Shown one piece after another: positions 55,277 through 64,000 of a DNA stretch of 64,000 nucleotides. How positions within the stretch are numbered: position 1 is the stretch's first letter; each line of letters starts with the position of its first letter. Source of the DNA: Anastrepha obliqua (lineage: Eukaryota > Arthropoda > Insecta > Diptera > Tephritidae); contig NC_072896.1 of the NCBI RefSeq assembly GCF_027943255.1, positions 39,334,501-39,398,500 of the forward strand, written 5' to 3'. The notes below the pieces were generated by a model. The model did not search any database. It was not told the origin of the DNA and saw only the letters and a program-made list of their open reading frames with translations. Both the position numbers and the translations under genes were made by a program.

Positions 55277-55371
55277 ATATTTCGGAGAAGTTTGAGAAAT
55301 TGCAATTTTAGATTTTTTGACAAATTAAAAAAAAATCTTAAATTGCAATTTCTCAAACTTCTCCGAAATAT
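55277..55371. repeat. Near-perfect 42-bp-arm hairpin
   Basis: Left arm 55,277-55,318 (ATATTTCGGAGAAGTTTGAG...) and right arm 55,330-55,371 are complementary at 41 of 42 positions, with an 11-base AT-rich loop. Such symmetry in a decayed element implies recent origin or maintenance. It could be transcribed into a small-RNA precursor-like foldback or be a structural part of the transposon. Confidence 0.9.
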
Positions 55372-56081
55372 TTTTTTTTAACCTGCCAAAAAATCGACTT
55401 TTTTTCATAAATTGTTAGTACAACTACTCAAGAATATGTGGTAAAAATTTTAAAGCGAAATTCGCATTATTCCCGATTCTATGAGCACTTAAATGACTGC
55501 CTGTCGGTTTTCCACCGTAGCGCGCCTTAGTTAGAACGACGTTTTTCTCGAAACTATTTTTTTTCAACTGTTGGGCACTCTAGCTCAAAAAGTTATAGAC
55601 CAATCGTTAAAATTTTTTTTCGGAGTATTTTTTATTCAATCCTAATTCAAATGGACCTAATTATTGGATAATATTATCATTCAAAATATTTTTTTAAGCA
55701 AAATAGATTAAAAAAATGGTATGAAATGGCATTGTGTTCAAGCGCCTCAAAAACATGCAATTTTCAATATTATTTTACCACAATTCAATATTCATTTATC
55801 AAATCACGAAAAAAAAAATGTTGTTGATTACGGAGAAAAATTGCAACTTCAGGAATGCCCACTAGCAAGGTACTCGGATACATGTACAAGACGCTCTAAC
55901 GCCACTATTTCCGGCGGAAACGGCTCGAAAGAATTTTAAAGTGTACTTAAAAATATGAGTAAAATACCCTCCAAGTTTAAACAATTTCTGAATATTCCTT
56001 TCTTGTTCAAAAAATTCACGAAGAACACCAAAATTTCGGCCTCCTAAACCGGTTTCCTCCCTTAATAATTATTTCTTAATA

Positions 56082-57342
56082 GGACTATGAATAAGTTCGT
56101 GCGGTTTTACAACAGATGGCGTAACTTGATTATTATTCTATCGATCCACATTTCCAAACATTCATTGGAGAGCTACTGTCGTAAGGCACAAACGTCAGTA
56201 TAAGTTTTTTATTTGAAGCGTAAACAACAATATTTTTACCACACTTGAAAATGTCGAATTTCGTGCCAAATAATGTGTTTTTACGGGGAATTCTTCTTCA
56301 TTATTTTAATATGAAGAAAAAAGCAGCCGAAAGTCATCGTATCTTGGTGGAAGTTTATGGTGAGCATGCTCTAGCTGAGCGAACGTGCCAGAAGTGGTTT
56401 GCACGCTTTAAAAGTGGTGATTTTGGCTTGGAAGACGAAGAACGCGAGGGTGCGCCGCCAAAGTTCATGGATACCGAATTGGAGGAATTGCTCGATCAAG
56501 ATCCGGCTCAAACGCAAGAAGAGGTTGCAAAAACTTTGGGAGTTGATCAATCAACCATTTCCAAACGTTTAAAAGCCATGGGAATGATCCGAAAGGTAGG
56601 CCATTGGGTGCCGTATGAATTGAAGCCAAGAGACGTTGAACGCCGTTTTATGGCATGCGAACAACTGCTTCAACGGCACAAAAGAAAGGGTTTTTTGCAT
56701 CGAATTGTGACTGGCGATGAAAAGTGGGTCCATTACGACAATCCAAAACGTCGGGCAACGTATGGATACCCTGGCCATGCTTCAACATCGACGTCGGCGC
56801 AGAATATTCATGGCCTGAAGGTTATGCTGTGTATCTGGTGGGACCAGCTGGGTGTTGTGTATTATGAGCTACTGAAACCGAATGAAACGATTACGGGGGA
56901 TGTCTACCGACGACAATTGATGCGTTTGAGCCGAGCACTGCGAGAAAAACGGCCGCAATACGCCGATAGACACGACAAAGTTAGTTTGCAACATGACAAT
57001 GCTCGGCCACATGTTGCACAAGTGGTCAAAACATACTTAGAAACGCTCAAATGGGATGTCCTACCCCACCCGCCGTATAGTCCAGACCTTGCGCCATCCG
57101 ATTACTATCTCTTCCGATCGATGCAACATGGCCTGGCTGACCAGCACTTCCGTAATTACGATGAAGTCAAAAAATGGATCGATTCGTGGATTGCGGCAAA
57201 ACCGACCGAATTTTTCACAAAGGGAATCCGTGAATTGCCAGAAAGATGGGAAAAAGTAGTAGTAAGCGATGGACAATACTTTGAATATTAAATTTGATTT
57301 GATACTTTGAATGTAAAAAACCGCACGAACTTATTCATATCC
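56082..57342 (+). mobile_element. Intact mariner (DD34D, mauritiana-like)
   Basis: TIRs: left GGACTATGAATAAGTTCGTG; right (reversed) GGATATGAATAAGTTCGTGC; both continue CGGTTTT. They differ by one indel in the first bases. The left flank is TA (56,080-56,081); the right flank is AA, so the duplication is imperfect or mutated. A single uninterrupted transposase gene lies inside, with about 160 bp 5' UTR and 50 bp 3' UTR, the usual mariner layout. It splits the TIR element of 55,007-57,512, so it is the younger of the two. Confidence 0.93.
56245..57291 (+). CDS. mariner transposase, intact, 348 aa
   Basis: Cut-and-paste transposase that would bind the flanking TIRs and integrate at TA. Residues 3-110 form the paired helix-turn-helix DNA-binding region (VYGEHALAERTCQKWFARF near 38-56, GVDQSTISKRLKAMG near 99-113). 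WVPYEL is at 121-126. The catalytic triad is complete: D158 (VTGDEKW), D251 (QHDNARPH) and D286 (LAPSDYY), with exactly 34 residues between the last two (DD34D). YSPDLAP is at 278-284 and the terminal ERWEKVV...YFEY box is present. The second Met (residue 3, MSNFVPN) is the likelier start, giving 346 aa, close to the 345 aa of Mos1. Wording resembles the mauritiana subfamily. No stop or frameshift, so it is potentially functional; activity is not shown. Confidence 0.95.
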   Translation: MKMSNFVPNNVFLRGILLHYFNMKKKAAESHRILVEVYGEHALAERTCQKWFARFKSGDFGLEDEEREGAPPKFMDTELEELLDQDPAQTQEEVAKTLGVDQSTISKRLKAMGMIRKVGHWVPYELKPRDVERRFMACEQLLQRHKRKGFLHRIVTGDEKWVHYDNPKRRATYGYPGHASTSTSAQNIHGLKVMLCIWWDQLGVVYYELLKPNETITGDVYRRQLMRLSRALREKRPQYADRHDKVSLQHDNARPHVAQVVKTYLETLKWDVLPHPPYSPDLAPSDYYLFRSMQHGLADQHFRNYDEVKKWIDSWIAAKPTEFFTKGIRELPERWEKVVVSDGQYFEY

Positions 57343-57663
57343 AATCCACCCGAATTTGTTGCCTGAGATCCATGCTTTACTGTCAAAAATATTCTATAAA
57401 CAAATCTGATATTCCCTAATCCGCCTAACAACCGTCTGCCACACTACCATTTTAATCAGAATTAACTGCGGCGGGAATTCCGATTAACAACGCCGTCTGT
57501 CTGGGCTATAAGCCCGCTTATCTGTGATGATCTGATCTTGCACACTGTTTTTTTTTTTCAATTTACGTAATCGATGTTGCGTAAAATGTGTGCGATGTGC
57601 CTGGTTATCATTGGAACACCCAGCTCCTATTTTGTTTGCGCAAAAATTTTCATGTCTTCCTTT

Positions 57664-57886
57664 TTAATTTAGTTTATTTGGCGGTGAGTCACGTTTTTTA
57701 TTGCCTTTCCTAGGCTTTCTTACGCCATAATTTTTGCTATTTTTAAGTAAGCGCACACCATTGCCTTTGATCGTCTGATTCTTCGCCGCATCTTTCGATT
57801 CAAATATATCACCCTTTATGCTACAGTTTGATTTGGATCTTTTCAGAATCATTAAGATATTTTGCCTTTGGAGTTTTAATAAAAAT
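57664..57886 (-). CDS. Candidate terminal exon of an unidentified host gene
   Basis: A splice acceptor on the minus strand (CTCTATTTTTCTCTAG just before 57,886) opens a 74-codon frame: FLLKLQRQNILMILKRSKSN ... SKNYGVRKPRKGNKKRDSPP, ending NKLN and TAA at 57,664. The C-terminus is strongly basic (KPRKGNKKR), suggesting a nuclear or nucleic-acid-binding protein, but no domain is recognised. No upstream exon has been found in the window. An A-run (reversed, plus-strand T-run 57,549-57,559) lies about 105 bp beyond the stop without AATAAA. It could be chance. Confidence 0.25.
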
Positions 57887-59099
57887 CTAGAGAAAAATAG
57901 AGTTATCTTTTTATTCACTTTAATGAGTTTTGTTTTTGTTTGACAAACAATATGAGTTAGAAGTTGAAAAAAGAGGGAGAAGGTAGTAATGCTAAAATTA
58001 AAAGTGCGTTTATACGAATATGTGTCACTGTAGATTAAGATTGATTGTTGAATTTAAGGTTGTTAACATTTTAGTTGAAGAAAAGTGAAAGAACCTTAGC
58101 GTGAATCGAGGCAAAACTATACCAATCGGTTTGAAACAAATTTATTGATGTTAAAGCATTAGTCAAAATTTTAGTTGGTTTCTTTATAGTGAGTTAGAGT
58201 TAGAGTTTTTAATTATAACTTGTATGCGATATGACGCATATAAAGGGACAAAAGAAAAGTTCGATAGTCCAAACTTACGCCTATTCTGTTTCTTACGCAT
58301 CCCTATTTAGCAGCTGTCGCCTTGACCGGTTTTTCCTATCACAGAAGATAGTTAATAGTTTCTATGTATACACAATTATATAAATGACTCTCTGTATATA
58401 TGTATATATATACAGAATACTATGTTCAAGTGTATGTGATTATGTACAAGTTGTATGTAAGTCTGTACTCGAGTTTGCGAGCATAAATGTGCCAGAATAT
58501 GTGCGTTCATTTAACCAAGCGAGTATTTTGTGGATTTTTTTGTTGCGATTTATGTACACAACTGGTTTCCCGCACAGGAATGCTAAGGCTAATGCACATG
58601 CGTGCATCACGAGCACACACGCACACACGCACAAATACTCCTCAGGAAAATGAGTGTCCCAGCACGCTTCGGCCAACAGTGCGCCTGCGGGTAGGCAACA
58701 CTAGTACAGCTATACTATTTAAATATACGTATATTACATATTAAGTGTGAATGTTTGTATGTATCTGAAATATAAGCACATTATATATATATGAGTATAT
58801 ATATATTTGTTATAAGTATATAAGCAAGTATCATATACATACCTATACAGCTTGGCCATTTTCTAGGTCAAACTTCATACTGTGGTGAAAAATTTTACTA
58901 CATTCATACTTAAAAATGTTCTTACATATACATATGTATGTATAAGTATTTATATGTATACGAGTATGTATGCATGATAGCGCGGCATGTTTTTGCGGCA
59001 ATTTCCGTCATTCAATAAAGTAGGACTAATGTGGAAAAATTAGAAGGGTGATAAACTTGGGTATTAAATTACGAAATTGGCAACAATTTCGAAATTATT
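57887..59099. other. No gene; TA-rich microsatellites
   Basis: Contains (TA)n/(TATATG)n runs around 58,395-58,415, 58,785-58,806 and 58,925-58,975, and (CA)n at 58,614-58,632. ORFs here are low-complexity. Confidence 0.45.
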
Positions 59100-60535
59100 T
59101 GAGATTATTGTTAGGGCAAAGCCGATTCTAGCTATGCCTAGCCTCATAAGCCCGAATCAACATGGTTTTATGAGTGGAAGGCCTACAGTGTCTAACGTTG
59201 CAAATTTTAATTAATTGATTTAAGGCTGGCTGTCAATTGGATGCCATCAGAGTTGAGTTTTGGATTGATTTTTATAAGGTCTGTCATGAAATATTACTGA
59301 GCAAATTAACTTATTTTTGATTCAAAACTTGGGTAACATTAGATTTATCTGGTAGATTATGTTCAGTTGCAAGTCCAACGTAGAGTATACAGGGTAAAGA
59401 AAGCGAATATAGCACTATACACGTGTAAGAGAATGTTAGGTAAAAAATAGGGTCTCCAACCAAAACTAACCAATTGGTCGTACGCAGCCATTAGAAGGCC
59501 AATACTAACATATGCGGCACTAGTCTGGTGGCTTGCAACAGAAAAGAAATACAACAAAACTAAACTGAATAAGATACAAAGAACAGCGTGTATCTTAACT
59601 TCAGGAGCGCTTATCACCAGTCCTACTGAAGTGCTCAATGTACTAACTCATCTGTTGCCATCAGATTTACACATTAAAATAATCGCTACATACAGCGCGG
59701 TGACACTCAGAGACATAGGAAGCTGGACAACAAGGTCGTACGGTCACAGTAAGATCCTTCTACAGGGAACCTCGCTGCTCAATAACAGATCAAACTACAC
59801 TATCCGCGACCTTAACTTTAAGAAAGGCTTTACGGTGCGTTTTCCACCGAGAGCCGAATGGAGCAAAGGGAAGGTGAATGGAAGATACGATATCGAAATC
59901 TATACCGATGGTTCTAAGATGAACTGTGGTGTGGGAGCTGGCTTCCATTCGGAGCCGCTCAACCTATCTCAGTCAATTCGTCTTCCTGACTAATGACAGG
60001 CGGAACTTTTAGCGATCAGAGAAGCATGCAAATCACTAAAACTCTACAAGGAAGTTGGTGCAAGAGTAGCTATCTTCTCAGACAGTCAAGCAGCTATAAA
60101 GGCCTTAGACTCCAACTCCATTTCATCCAAACTAGTCTTACAGTGTAGAGAGGAGCTGGCTTGAAATCACTCTGATATGGGCTCCCGGTCATAGGAACAT
60201 ACGGGGTAATGAGATAGCGGATGAGCAAGTAAGGAAAGGTTCGACACTAGAAATAGCAGAGGCGGTGGCAGTCTCTACCCCACTCAACACAATAAAAGCA
60301 TCCATTGCTTCACACTATCATGCTTTAGCCGAAAGAAGTTGGAAGCAACTAACTACATGTATAACAACAAAAAACACATGGCCGCCATACAAAATCCAAA
60401 GGACGAATGATCTGTTAGGATGCTCTCGGCCAAACATCTCACGCATCACTGCAACCCTTACAGGCCACTGGAAAGTAGCGGAAAGGAGGAAAAGGCTTTG
60501 AATTGGACTATGACGACCAAGAGTGTCTAATTAAA
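59100..60535 (+). pseudogene. RT/RNase H non-LTR retrotransposon, decayed
   Basis: ISPNQHGFMSGRPTVSNVAN (RT fingers/palm entry, 59,150-59,210) is followed by deletions, then the thumb in SYAAIRRPILTYAALVWW, IQRTACILTSGALITSPTEV and an open frame from 59,631 ending in RNase H IEIYTDGSKMNCGVGAGFHS (first Asp). After a stop at 59,991 come AELLAIREACKSLKLY, VAIFSDSQAAIKALDSNSIS and IWAPGHRNIRGNEIADEQV. It continues to LTGHWKVAERRKRL at 60,501. The C-terminal Cys/His tail is lost. Confidence 0.8.
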
Positions 60536-60539
60536 TTTG

Positions 60540-60940
60540 TATTTACCGCTTCAAGCTACTAATGAAATTCGCAAGGTGTGTAATATGTAAATATGCTATA
60601 TCCCGAGGTGTAGCAAAAAAGTAAGAGCCAAGATACCTCAATTTTAGCCCGATGAGAGCAGGGCTGCTGAGAAAAATGTGCTGAGATGATTCCACCTCAC
60701 GCTCCAGACAGCTTTTGCAGAAAGGATTTGAAGCAATCCCAGCTATCACCGCATGAATATCTAACGGAAAATGCCTGGTAATTACACCAATCAAATTCAA
60801 AAGCTGTGGCTTTGCTAGCCCTAGAAGTTCACTCAAGCGCCTCTGATCTACCCGTGTGACTCATGCGATCTACCAGCGCTCATTAAATAGGCGCGAGGCC
60901 CATATTTCCAAGAGTAGATTCCATAGCCTTTGAGCTCTAT
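60540..60940 (-). pseudogene. RNase H retrotransposon C-terminal fragment
   Basis: Minus strand: LWNLLLEIWASRLFNERW, then RLSELLGLAKPQLLNLIGVI, NPFCKSCLEREVESSQHIFL SSPALIG and LRYLGSYFFATPRDIAYLHI. This is the same C-terminal domain as at 9.2-9.5 and 32.4-32.8 kb. It lies tail-to-tail with the plus-strand element ending at 60,535. Confidence 0.75.
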
Positions 60941-61490
60941 AAGTTAATTTTTTAAATTCTAACTTTGAGATTTTATATCGATTTCCCAGTAAAAGGTTTT
61001 TAAGGGTTGGTTTAGATGTAAGGCGCTATCGAGGATCTAAAACATTGATTAAAGGAGTAAAGCCTTCATCATTCAATACACTGAATGATTGGAGATCTTT
61101 GGCTACCATCAGCGAAAGTGCAGCGCATATTTCCTTTTTACGCATACTTTCGGGTCGCATGTAATAAGATGCTTGAATACATTAAATCACTACATAAAAT
61201 ATGTCAACGCATTTTATTGCTTAAACCTTTGCGATAATGACGAGGAGAAATCTGATACAGACGTTTACTCACTCGTAATAGAACATCCTTTCGATGTCAC
61301 ATACATTGAGCATCGCTGCAGGTGCTCCCACAATTTGCTAGTATTTCGACTTGATTCGAAAGTATTTTTGCAGAATAAACAAATTGGATTCTGCCACTTA
61401 AACGAACCAACCATGAACAAATTGCTATGAATATATAATCCTTACGCCTTTGTGAAGTAAATCCAAAAAGCAGATATTTCATTTTGTTTT
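60941..61490 (+). other. Unassigned stretch with 113-codon ORF
   Basis: The frame 61,089-61,430 (MEIFGYHQRKCSAYFLF ... HLNEPTMNKLL) is open but has no recognisable motif. Its Cys/His content (YCLNLCDNDEE, EHRCRCSHN) is not an ordered zinc-finger pattern. It lies between two retroelement pieces and may be decayed retroelement DNA. Confidence 0.25.
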
Positions 61491-61491
61491 T

Positions 61492-62997
61492 GTTTGGTTT
61501 GGCGCGGTGTGCTGTCCCCTCTCCTATGGGTGCTGGCATTAAACTTCTTGCTAAAGAGCCTAGAGGAGAGAGGACAACACGTCGTAGCATATGCGGATGA
61601 TGTTGCAATGGTAGTAAGAGGGAAATTTCCCAATACACTTAGAGAAGACATGCAAGATTTACTAATCATGGTTGAAAACTGGTCAAAGGCAAATGGGCTA
61701 AGCGTCAACCCCAATAAAACTGAACTCATCCTATTTACCAGGAAACATAAAATTCCCAATATAGCTCCCCCGACTCTAGGTGGAACGGCACTGTCATTTA
61801 GCGATGAAGCCCGCTACTTAGGTCTAATACTAGACAGAAAACTAAGTTGGAAGGCAAATGTCGAAGATAGAGTAAAAAGAGCGACAATAGGACTCTACTC
61901 TTGTAAACAGCTGATAGGACTAAGTTGGGGTCTTTCCCCATCTATCGTATATTGGCTTTACACAGCCATTGTCGGACCAATCCTAACATACGGCATACTA
62001 GTATGGTGACCGGCTTTAGATAATTTATATATTAAAGGAACCATGGTACATGCACAAATAATGGCCAATCTTTGCATCTGCAGGGACCTTAGAGGCACTA
62101 AATATTATGCTAAACCTTTTACGAATAGAGCAATTCGGTAAGCAAACAGCTGCTAAAGCAGCTCTCAGACTAAGAGAAATCGGCCTACTCAGAACGAACC
62201 AAAGAGGACACTCTTCAATTTTAGAAAAATTCCCCTGCATTCCTCGCACAACGGATTTCTGTAAGACCAAGGATATCAACTTAAATAAATCCTTCGTCAT
62301 AGAATTTCCTTCCAAAGAGGAATGGGATGACGGGCTTATTGTTAAGAAAAATTATATAAACATCTACACAGATGGCTCAAAACTAGACAACAAAGTAGGT
62401 TGAGGGGTTTACTCCGATAAACTCGGAGTATGCCAATCATTTCGCCCACCTGATCATTGCAGTGTATTTCAGGCGGAAGTCACTGCCATAAAAGAGGGAC
62501 TTACGGTAATAAAGATGAGAGTATTATCCACAAAAGCGCTTGAATCTAAAACACACTAGTTAAAAACAGTTTTAGAATGTTCTAAACTTCTAAACGACGT
62601 ATCTAAGTGCTACAAAGTGCACCTTATGCCAGGCCACAGTAATATAGCAGGAAACTGCAAGGCGGCCTAACAGAGAAGCTATAAGAAAAATGATAGGGGT
62701 ATTAACTGGCCATTGTTTAATAGGCAGCCACGCTAGAAGAGAAGGATTCCCGTACTTCGATTTCTGTAGAAGCTGTCTTAATACAGAAGAAGTGGAAACA
62801 GTCAGACACCTTTTATGAGAAGGCTGCGCACTCTTGATACAGCATTTTTAACCGATGTAGTGGACATAGCTCTGCTCGTTTATTAAAGTTACCGGATGGT
62901 TTGAGAAGGAACACGTAGGGTAAGGATCAGTGGTATCACAATGGACCTGCGAAAGATCTAAGTGTGTCTTTACGACAACCACCCAACCTACCTACCT
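61492..62997 (+). pseudogene. RT/RNase H non-LTR retrotransposon, 5'-truncated
   Basis: A long open frame (61,494-62,009) encodes GVLSPLLWVLALNFLLKSLE, HVVAYADDVAMVVRGKFPNT (intact YADD at 61,590-61,601), ENWSKANGLSVNPNKTELIL, RYLGLILDRKLSWKANVEDR and GLSPSIVYWLYTAIVGPILT YGILVW. The connection and RNase H follow at 62,107-62,403 (AKAALRLREIGLLRTNQRGH, INIYTDGSKLDNKVG), then after a stop FRPPDHCSVFQAEVTAIKEG and VHLMPGHSNIAGNCKAA. The second RNase H Asp (SDSQ) is lost. The 3' end carries CCACCCAACCTACCTACCTGG, a (CCTA)-like tail. It is the best preserved RT in the window, but dead. Confidence 0.85.
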
Positions 62998-63170
62998 GGT
63001 GAAAAATCGGAAATTTTAATATTAGTATTTTTTGGAAATGCTTACCATCTATGTATCGATAGTATCGTCGTCCACCTCTAATCGGTATACCATACTTTTA
63101 TCGGCCATTGGTCGTAAGACGTTTTAATTAAATTTAAGGTTAATTCTAATTTTCTTTACTCTATTTGCAG
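62998..63170. other. Spacer ending in a splice-acceptor-like signal
   Basis: The branch-like CTAAT at 63,146-63,150 followed by TTTCTTTACTCTATTTGCAG (63,151-63,170) is a good fly 3' splice site. Confidence 0.35.
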
Positions 63171-63556
63171 CTTCTCAGCGCAACGACCAAGTGTAAAAAG
63201 CAATGTGCAGTGTGTATATGTGGACACGACATATCATAAATTACGTAAAGTGTCAATAAATGGATATAAATCTACGGAAAATATTAGCAACCACAAATCG
63301 ATTTATGTGTGAGGAGAATAACTAAGTACAATATAAAATTCGAATATACATATACGCACACATACGTATATATGAATGCACATACGTGAGCCGTAGAACA
63401 TTTGTGTGAAAATTTTGTAGCTTTTGCAGTTTTCTCGAAAACATGGCAAAAAAGCGAGTGTGCCAAGTGCTGACATCTAATTGGGATCGACACTCCAGTG
63501 ATTGCTATATGGTGGCAAGCGGAAGTGCATAAAGAAAATAATTAAAATAGTGTAAG
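63171..63556 (+). other. Candidate untranslated exon with upstream ORFs
   Basis: It follows the acceptor above and ends at AAG|GTAATT (63,557). It contains only short ORFs: 21 codons from ATG 63,259 and 29 codons from ATG 63,443 (MAKKRVCQVLTSNWDRHSSD...), both with purine at -3 and G at +4. Repeat-free and typical of long fly 5' UTR exons. No link to a coding region is visible in the window. Confidence 0.25.
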
Positions 63557-64000
63557 GTAATTTGATAGAAAATTGCACTCATATGCAATAATAATCGCAA
63601 TATCTCTAACATATGTATGTATGTGGAAAATATAAAAAATATAAATAATTACCATATAAAAACACACCCAGTCAACTGAAGGTGTCTAATGAACATTTAC
63701 CTTGGAAGGCGCAATGCAAAATATATTACAGCCGCTCAAGTGCAACAAACGCCAACCGCAACGCCACCCGCTGTGCAACTAAATACAGAAATTTCACAGT
63801 TCACTTGTTCGCATTTTTCGCCAGTTTGCATTGTTTGAATATTCGCGCAAAGCATTGCACACATTTAGCATTACGTATACGCACCGGTGAGCTTACAAAA
63901 CGAATGGGCATTGCGTGTGAAGCGACGCGAGGTAGACAATAAAAAGTAATAATAATAAACAATAAAAACAATAAAACAAACAAAAAGCCAATAAAAGAGC
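63557..64000 (+). other. UTR/intron-like AT-rich stretch, no gene recognised
   Basis: Continues with A-rich (AATAAAAACAATAAAACAA) sequence to the end of the window. An 86-codon frame at 63,682-63,942 begins with a non-ATG codon and has no homology. Confidence 0.35.

Larger units (their letters stand above)
55007..57512. mobile_element. TIR-bounded DNA transposon of unassigned superfamily, non-autonomous, carrying a hairpin and a nested mariner
   Basis: Inverted ends: TAGCCTAGACAGACGGCG at about 55,006 and, reversed, TAGCCCAGACAGACGGCG ending near 57,512. Both continue with GTTAATCGG after a few differing bases. TAA flanks each end directly if the TIR starts at TAGCC (3-bp TWA duplication, as in PIF/Harbinger); if it starts at GCC the duplication is TA. 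Without the 1.26-kb mariner the element is about 1.25 kb. No transposase ORF is recognised. It holds the hairpin at 55,277-55,371. Confidence 0.65.

Noticed and set aside
61297..61759. Minus-strand ORFs of 105-113 codons
   Set aside because: The overlapping plus-strand frame encodes an RT with intact YADD; the minus-strand frames have no motif over that part.
1..64000. CRISPR arrays, bacterial operons, phage or plasmid features
   Set aside because: No regularly spaced direct repeats, no Shine-Dalgarno-ordered gene series. All recognisable proteins are eukaryotic transposon proteins.

Overview
The window reads as nuclear DNA of a higher (brachyceran) fly, most plausibly a tephritid fruit fly. 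It is AT-rich and carries the (CATA)n/(TGTA)n and (CA)n microsatellites common in fly introns. It is dominated by insect transposable elements: mariner DD34D, rosa-type DD41D, maT-like, Tc1/Tc3-like, pogo-like and piggyBac-type elements, RTE-, R1-, jockey- and RNase H-bearing non-LTR retrotransposons, and a tRNA-derived SINE. The species assignment is inference. I found no complete host protein-coding gene, no rRNA or true tRNA gene, no CRISPR and no operon-like structure. The window is best seen as intergenic or long-intron DNA.

Layout. 0-7 kb: end of a DD41D transposon inserted in an old reverse transcriptase (RT) copy, a 380-bp DD41D-derived MITE, then an RT copy split by a decayed mariner, followed by a TTAA-flanked piggyBac-type MITE. 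7-15.9 kb: sparse DNA, an RNase H retroelement with (CCTAA)n tail, RTE pieces, and a back-to-back collision of RTE, maT-like and mariner fragments. 15.9-17.5 kb: quiet DNA with two weak host-exon candidates. 17.5-25 kb: a triple nest (SINE inside RTE inside a jockey-like copy), DD41D derivatives, and R1 and other non-LTR fragments. 25-38 kb: a ~230-bp MITE family, SINE plus maT-like element, decayed mariner, RNase H retroelement, and two more DD41D derivatives.

38.2-42.3 kb is free of recognisable transposons. It contains a promoter/5' UTR-like stretch ending in a GTAAGT donor, and many microsatellites. 42.3-53.5 kb: a dispersed palindrome-ended fly repeat split by a mariner, MITEs, pogo-like DNA-binding domain remnants, and several RT/RNase H copies. 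55.0-57.5 kb: a TIR-bounded element that carries a nearly perfect 42-bp-arm hairpin and is interrupted by the only intact gene in the window, a 348-aa mariner transposase with all three catalytic aspartates. 59-63 kb: three RNase H/RT retroelement fragments. 63.1 kb to the end: UTR-like sequence that starts at a good splice acceptor.

The proteins here do not cooperate as a pathway. Their logic is transposition: DDE transposases act on matching TIRs, and TIR-only derivatives (DD41D deletions, MITEs) depend on transposase supplied elsewhere. The SINE depends on LINE-encoded RT. The most noteworthy signals are the intact mariner, the TIR element with the hairpin, the set of DD41D deletion derivatives with distinct TIR types, the TTAGG-like tails on RNase H retroelements, and the nested chronologies. 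I do not see a convincing new biological system.
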